Source: Nitrospinota bacterium
GTDB lineage: Bacteria; UBA8248
NCBI GenBank assembly: GCA_029937135.1
Contig: JAPYQX010000022.1
Coordinates: 1 to 17,241, forward strand
Reading direction: 5' to 3'
Length of the DNA stretch: 17,241 nt
In this document: positions 14,382 through 17,241 of the stretch, in pieces
Numbering within the stretch: position 1 is the first letter of the stretch
Layout: each line of letters opens with the position of its first letter
Translations under genes and position numbers: made by a program
The notes under the pieces: generated by a model
Told to the model about the DNA's origin: nothing
The model's input: the letters and a program-made list of their open reading frames with translations, nothing else
The model's database searches: none

Positions 14382-15350
14382 TTAACCCCCGGCGGGGCCC
14401 AAAAGACGCTCCGCCGCCGTGTAGGGGTCCTCTTTCCGCGCCGCGATATCGGCGAGGATTTTCTGGAACTCTGGCTCCCCCTCGCGGCTGTCGATAGCGC
14501 GGCCGGCGGCGAGGGTCTTGATCGTCTCGGTCAAAACATGCCGCGCGCGCGAGCGCCCCAGCGCCTCGGCCACCTCGGGATGAGATGCCAGATAGGTCCA
14601 CCGGGCGGAAACCGCCTCCATGAGATCGGAAATGCCCTCACCCAGCAGCGCCTCGGTTTTCAGAACCGGCGGTGTCCAAGAATTCGGTCCCCGATCCGGC
14701 CCCAGGTGGAGCATCTCCTCGATCATTTTGACGCTCCGCTCCGCGCCCTCCCGTCGGGCCTTGTTCACCACGAAAATGTGGGCGATTTCCAAGATGCCCG
14801 CCTTCGCCGCCTGAACATCGTCGCCCTCGCCGGGCGCGAGAGCGAGAACAACCGTCTCGGCCATGTGCACAACCTCGATTTCGGCCTGCCCGACCCCCAC
14901 CGTTTCGACGAGAATAACGTCCCAACCCATCGCATCGAGCACCTGGATGGCCTCGCCACTCGCCCGCGCGAGGCCGCCCAGGTGGCCGCGAGTGGCCATG
15001 CTCCGGATAAAGACACCCGGATCCGTGAAGTGGCGCGCGAGGCGAACCCGGTCGCCGAGGATGGCTCCGCCCGTGAACGGGCTCGTCGGATCGACTGCGA
15101 GGAGGGCAACCCGCTTTCCGGCCGCCCTGAACTCGCTAATCAACTGATCCGCCAGCGTGCTCTTTCCGACGCCGGGCGGCCCGGTCAGGGCGATGGTCCG
15201 GGCGCCTCTACCGGAGCGATAGATTTCCTTGAGCAAGGGGCGGGCCGCCGGGTCGCCGTCTTCGATTCGGCGAATGAGCCGTGAGGCCGCGAGAACATCG
15301 CCAGAGAGGATGGCGGCAGCTTCGGGTGAGGATGAGGATGACTTGGACAT
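14382..15350 (-). CDS. meaB: MeaB/ArgK-family GTPase (methylmalonyl-CoA mutase chaperone)
   Basis: A 322-residue G3E-type P-loop GTPase. MeaB gates cofactor loading and protects adenosylcobalamin-dependent methylmalonyl-CoA mutase. Visible motifs are the P-loop LTGPPGVGKSTL, the VDPTSPFTGGAILGDRVRL switch/metal block, VETVGVGQ (switch II type), the LAPGEGDDVQAAKAGILEIA block, and NKAR in place of the usual NKAD base-recognition motif. The start is set at the ATG at 15350, giving MSKSSSSS; a TTG three codons earlier is possible. No mutase subunit is in the window, but the thiolase and enoyl-CoA hydratase genes upstream fit short-chain acyl-CoA metabolism, so the mutase is probably encoded nearby. 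IcmF-type or isobutyryl-CoA mutase partners remain possible. Confidence 0.93.
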   Translation of the reverse strand: MSKSSSSSPEAAAILSGDVLAASRLIRRIEDGDPAARPLLKEIYRSGRGARTIALTGPPGVGKSTLADQLISEFRAAGKRVALLAVDPTSPFTGGAILGDRVRLARHFTDPGVFIRSMATRGHLGGLARASGEAIQVLDAMGWDVILVETVGVGQAEIEVVHMAETVVLALAPGEGDDVQAAKAGILEIAHIFVVNKARREGAERSVKMIEEMLHLGPDRGPNSWTPPVLKTEALLGEGISDLMEAVSARWTYLASHPEVAEALGRSRARHVLTETIKTLAAGRAIDSREGEPEFQKILADIAARKEDPYTAAERLLGPAGG

Positions 15351-15392
15351 GGCTACCAAACGGCACGGGGGAGGAGCGGGGCGGGTGGGAAC

Positions 15393-15872
15393 TCAGATTT
15401 CGTCGATGGTCTTGTCCACCACGAGCGGCGGGCGGTAGCCGGGAAGCCCCTGGACATAAGGGCAATCGCCGGGCAAGCCGCCCATCTGGATGATTTCGGC
15501 GCCGACCGGCAAGCAAAGGGGCTCATTTTCGAAGCGGTCCTCGTAGCATTTGCACAGGTTCGTTTCCGTGTCGAGGAAACCGCAGGCGCTCTTGAGGAGC
15601 ATGAGCCGCGATCCCCGCCAGACCTTATCGTAGCAACACTTTCCGCATTCAGTGCACAGGGCCTCCCACTCGGGCGAGCCCTGGGGGGGATGTGTTCTTT
15701 TGAGCCACCTTTCGATGCGCTCGATCTCGATCTGTTTTTTGGGCTTGCTCCCGCCCCGCCAGGCCTTTGGCCCCGAGGCCGACGGGCGGCCGTTCCGGCG
15801 CTCCTTGACGACGGTGAGCGCGGAGTCGATGGCGCGCTGTTTAGCTGTTTTTCGGCTAGATCTTCGAGCCAT
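15393..15872 (-). CDS. Cysteine-cluster protein, YcgN/UPF0260 (YkgJ) type
   Basis: A 159-residue protein with a basic N-terminal stretch (1-48) and a cysteine-rich core. It carries LCTECGKCCYDK, then ACGFLDTETNLCKCYEDRF, then EPLCLPV and DCPYV. The C-x2-C-x2-CC cluster plus the C-x-C-YEDRF block resembles E. coli YcgN (UPF0260) and the wider YkgJ zinc/iron-cluster family. The cysteines probably bind Fe-S or zinc; no reaction is established. The ATG is 15 bases after the enoyl-CoA hydratase stop, and meaB follows after 42 bases, so it appears to be in the same transcript. Compared with YcgN, the basic N-terminus is longer. Confidence 0.85.
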   Translation of the reverse strand: MARRSSRKTAKQRAIDSALTVVKERRNGRPSASGPKAWRGGSKPKKQIEIERIERWLKRTHPPQGSPEWEALCTECGKCCYDKVWRGSRLMLLKSACGFLDTETNLCKCYEDRFENEPLCLPVGAEIIQMGGLPGDCPYVQGLPGYRPPLVVDKTIDEI

Positions 15873-15887
15873 CGCCCCAAACCGCCC

Positions 15888-16685
15888 CTATCGGTCCCTG
15901 AAGTTCGCTTCGCGCTTTTCGAGGAATGCACTCAGCCCTTCACTGCTGTCCTCGGAGGTCATCACGATGCCGAAAAGATCTGCCTCGAGCGCGAGCCCGG
16001 CGTCCAGGGAGCCGCTGATACCCCGCGTCGCGGCGCGGAGGATGAGTTCCATCGCCGGAGCGCTTTTTTTGGCCAGTTTCGCGGCCAGCGCGCCCACCTC
16101 CTCGAGGAGCCGGTCCGCCGGCACGACCTTGTTGACCAACCCGATCCGCAAGGCCTCCTCGGCCGATACCAAATCGCCGGTGAGATTGATCTCGAGCGAG
16201 CGGCCCAGCCCGACCAGGCGGGCAAGACGCTGGGTGCCTCCGTATCCGGGAATGATGCCGAGATTGATCTCGGGCTGGCCGAACCGGGCCGTATCGGCGG
16301 CGTAGCGAATCGTGCACGCCATCGCCACCTCGCACCCGCCTCCCAGCGCGAATCCATTCACCGCGGCAATCGTGGGCTTTCCCATCGATTCGAGGGCGCC
16401 GAGCACCTCCTGACCGGACCGCGAGGTCGCCCCGGCGCTCATCGGGGTCAGCCCGGCAAGCATATTAATGTCCGCCCCGGCGATGAAGGCCTTATCTCCC
16501 GTGCCGGTCAGGACGAGCACCTTGACGAGGGGGTCCTTCCCGGCCCTTCCGAGGGCGTCCGAAAGCTCGCCCATCGTATCGGCATCGAGCGCGTTGAGCA
16601 CCTTCGGACGGTTAAATGTCAGCGTGGCGACCTTGTCCGCGACATCGTAAATGATATTCTTATATTTCAATGACTTATCCCTCAT
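15888..16685 (-). CDS. Enoyl-CoA hydratase/crotonase family protein
   Basis: A 265-residue crotonase-fold enzyme. Oxyanion-hole segments AFIAGADI (66-73) and GFALGGGCE (111-119) are present. Both catalytic glutamates of true hydratases are kept: Glu119 (GGGCE) and Glu139 (FGQPEINLGIIPGYGGTQRL), which supports hydration of 2-enoyl-CoA to 3-hydroxyacyl-CoA rather than another crotonase reaction. The start is the ATG at 16685, giving MRDKSLKYKNIIYDV; no strong ribosome site is seen. It lies 113 bases after a thiolase gene, so it may have its own promoter in that AT-rich gap, and is followed closely by the cysteine-cluster gene. It resembles short-chain crotonases of butyrate-type pathways; chain length preference is unknown. 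Confidence 0.93.
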   Translation of the reverse strand: MRDKSLKYKNIIYDVADKVATLTFNRPKVLNALDADTMGELSDALGRAGKDPLVKVLVLTGTGDKAFIAGADINMLAGLTPMSAGATSRSGQEVLGALESMGKPTIAAVNGFALGGGCEVAMACTIRYAADTARFGQPEINLGIIPGYGGTQRLARLVGLGRSLEINLTGDLVSAEEALRIGLVNKVVPADRLLEEVGALAAKLAKKSAPAMELILRAATRGISGSLDAGLALEADLFGIVMTSEDSSEGLSAFLEKREANFRDR

Positions 16686-16751
16686 GACCCAGATTTCTAT
16701 CTAGACGATTACGCATAAGCCCGAAACAGCCGAAGCAAATTTTCGATAAAA

Positions 16752-16772
16752 TCAAATAAGATATTGATTTGA
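16752..16772. promoter_or_regulatory. Small inverted repeat in AT-rich promoter gap
   Basis: TCAAAT (16752-16757) and ATTTGA (16767-16772) are perfect complements with a nine-base spacer, inside an AT-rich gap between the thiolase and enoyl-CoA hydratase genes. The AT content contrasts with the GC-rich surroundings and suggests a promoter or operator for the hydratase gene. Short AT palindromes are common by chance, so this is weak. Confidence 0.25.
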
Positions 16773-16798
16773 CTCAATTTAAAGTCCCATCTTGTCTG

Positions 16799-17241
16799 CT
16801 AATTGGGGAGCGCCTCGACAATGACCGAAAGCCCCATTCCGCCGCCGATGCAGGCGCCGGCAAGGCCGTATTTTCCGCCCCGCCGCCTGAGCTCCAACAA
16901 CGTCGTCAGCGTGAGGCGGGCTCCGCTCGCCCCCACCGGGTGCCCGATGGCGATGGCCCCGCCGTTTACATTCGTCTTGTCGCGGGGCAGGCCCAGCTCC
17001 TTTTCGACCGCCAGATACTGGGCCGAGAACGCCTCGTTGATCTCAATCAGGTCCATGTCGTCGAATTCAAGACCGGCCTTCCTCAGGGCAATCCGGCTGC
17101 TCTCGGCCGGTCCGATACCCATGATTTCGGGGTCGCAGCCCGACACCCCCCAGGAGACGAGCCTGCCGATGGGCTTGAGGCCGTGCTTGTCGGCGGCCTC
17201 GCGCGAGGAGATCACCAGGGCGGCGGCGCCGTCGTTAATCC
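16799..17241 (-). CDS. Acetyl-CoA acetyltransferase (thiolase), C-terminal part
   Basis: The C-terminal 146 residues or so of a thiolase; the gene continues beyond the right edge. It begins INDGAAALVISSREAA, a conserved thiolase segment, so the frame is open to the window end. Active-site motifs are NEAFSAQ, the catalytic His in GGAIAIGHPVGASGAR, and the catalytic Cys in GACIGGGMG. The nucleophile Cys of the N-terminal half lies outside the window. These enzymes condense or cleave acetyl-CoA and acyl-CoA. With the following enoyl-CoA hydratase it suggests a short-chain beta-oxidation or butyrate-type module. Biosynthetic and degradative types cannot be told apart from this part. Confidence 0.95.
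   Translation of the reverse strand, partial: INDGAAALVISSREAADKHGLKPIGRLVSWGVSGCDPEIMGIGPAESSRIALRKAGLEFDDMDLIEINEAFSAQYLAVEKELGLPRDKTNVNGGAIAIGHPVGASGARLTLTTLLELRRRGGKYGLAGACIGGGMGLSVIVEALPN

Noticed and set aside
15690..16673. Plus-strand open frame opposite the enoyl-CoA hydratase and cysteine-cluster genes
   Set aside because: It spans two well-supported genes on the other strand and has no recognisable domain.

Overview
The window is bacterial chromosomal DNA of high GC content, with dense genes, short gaps, overlapping starts and stops, and no rRNA, tRNA, CRISPR or mobile element that I can see. The lineage cannot be fixed from the sequence. The genes point to a free-living aerobic or facultative heterotroph, probably from an uncultured high-GC lineage: a molybdenum-hydroxylase (cox-type) module, acyl-CoA enzymes, a GlnR-like nitrogen regulator, and apparent use of selenocysteine.

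Layout. (1) Bases 1-87 hold the 3' end of an unidentified plus-strand gene. (2) Bases 110-5770 form a compact minus-strand operon read right to left: mtaB-type tRNA methylthiotransferase, SAM hydroxide adenosyltransferase (DUF62), DsbA-family oxidoreductase, P1/DmpA-type self-cleaving peptidase, MFS transporter and RidA-like protein. The first five are joined by 1-4 base overlaps or a 10 base gap. The DsbA-family gene has an in-frame TGA exactly where the first cysteine of its CPWC active site should be, and its well-placed ribosome binding site and ATG lie upstream of that TGA, so it is best read as a selenoprotein with a UPWC site. (3) Bases 6098-9987 form a plus-strand cox-like operon: FAD subunit, 2Fe-2S subunit with an unusual lysine-rich N-terminal tail, MoxR/CoxD-type AAA+ ATPase and CoxE-type VWA protein. 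The molybdopterin (large) subunit is absent. (4) Bases 10106-13826 form a nitrogen block: an orphan OmpR/GlnR-like regulator, an Amt ammonium transporter whose frame is broken by several small lesions, and a type I glutamine synthetase lacking the adenylylation tyrosine. Between regulator and amt is a four-part repeat with 11 base spacing that matches the architecture of actinobacterial GlnR operators. (5) Bases 14015-17241, minus strand, hold thiolase (partial), enoyl-CoA hydratase, a YcgN/UPF0260-type cysteine-cluster protein, MeaB GTPase and CutA.

The parts worth most attention are the predicted selenocysteine DsbA-like protein inside the SAM/tRNA-modification operon, the GlnR-type circuit (regulator, operator, amt, glnA), and the orphan cox module with a histone-H1-like tail fused to an electron-transfer subunit.
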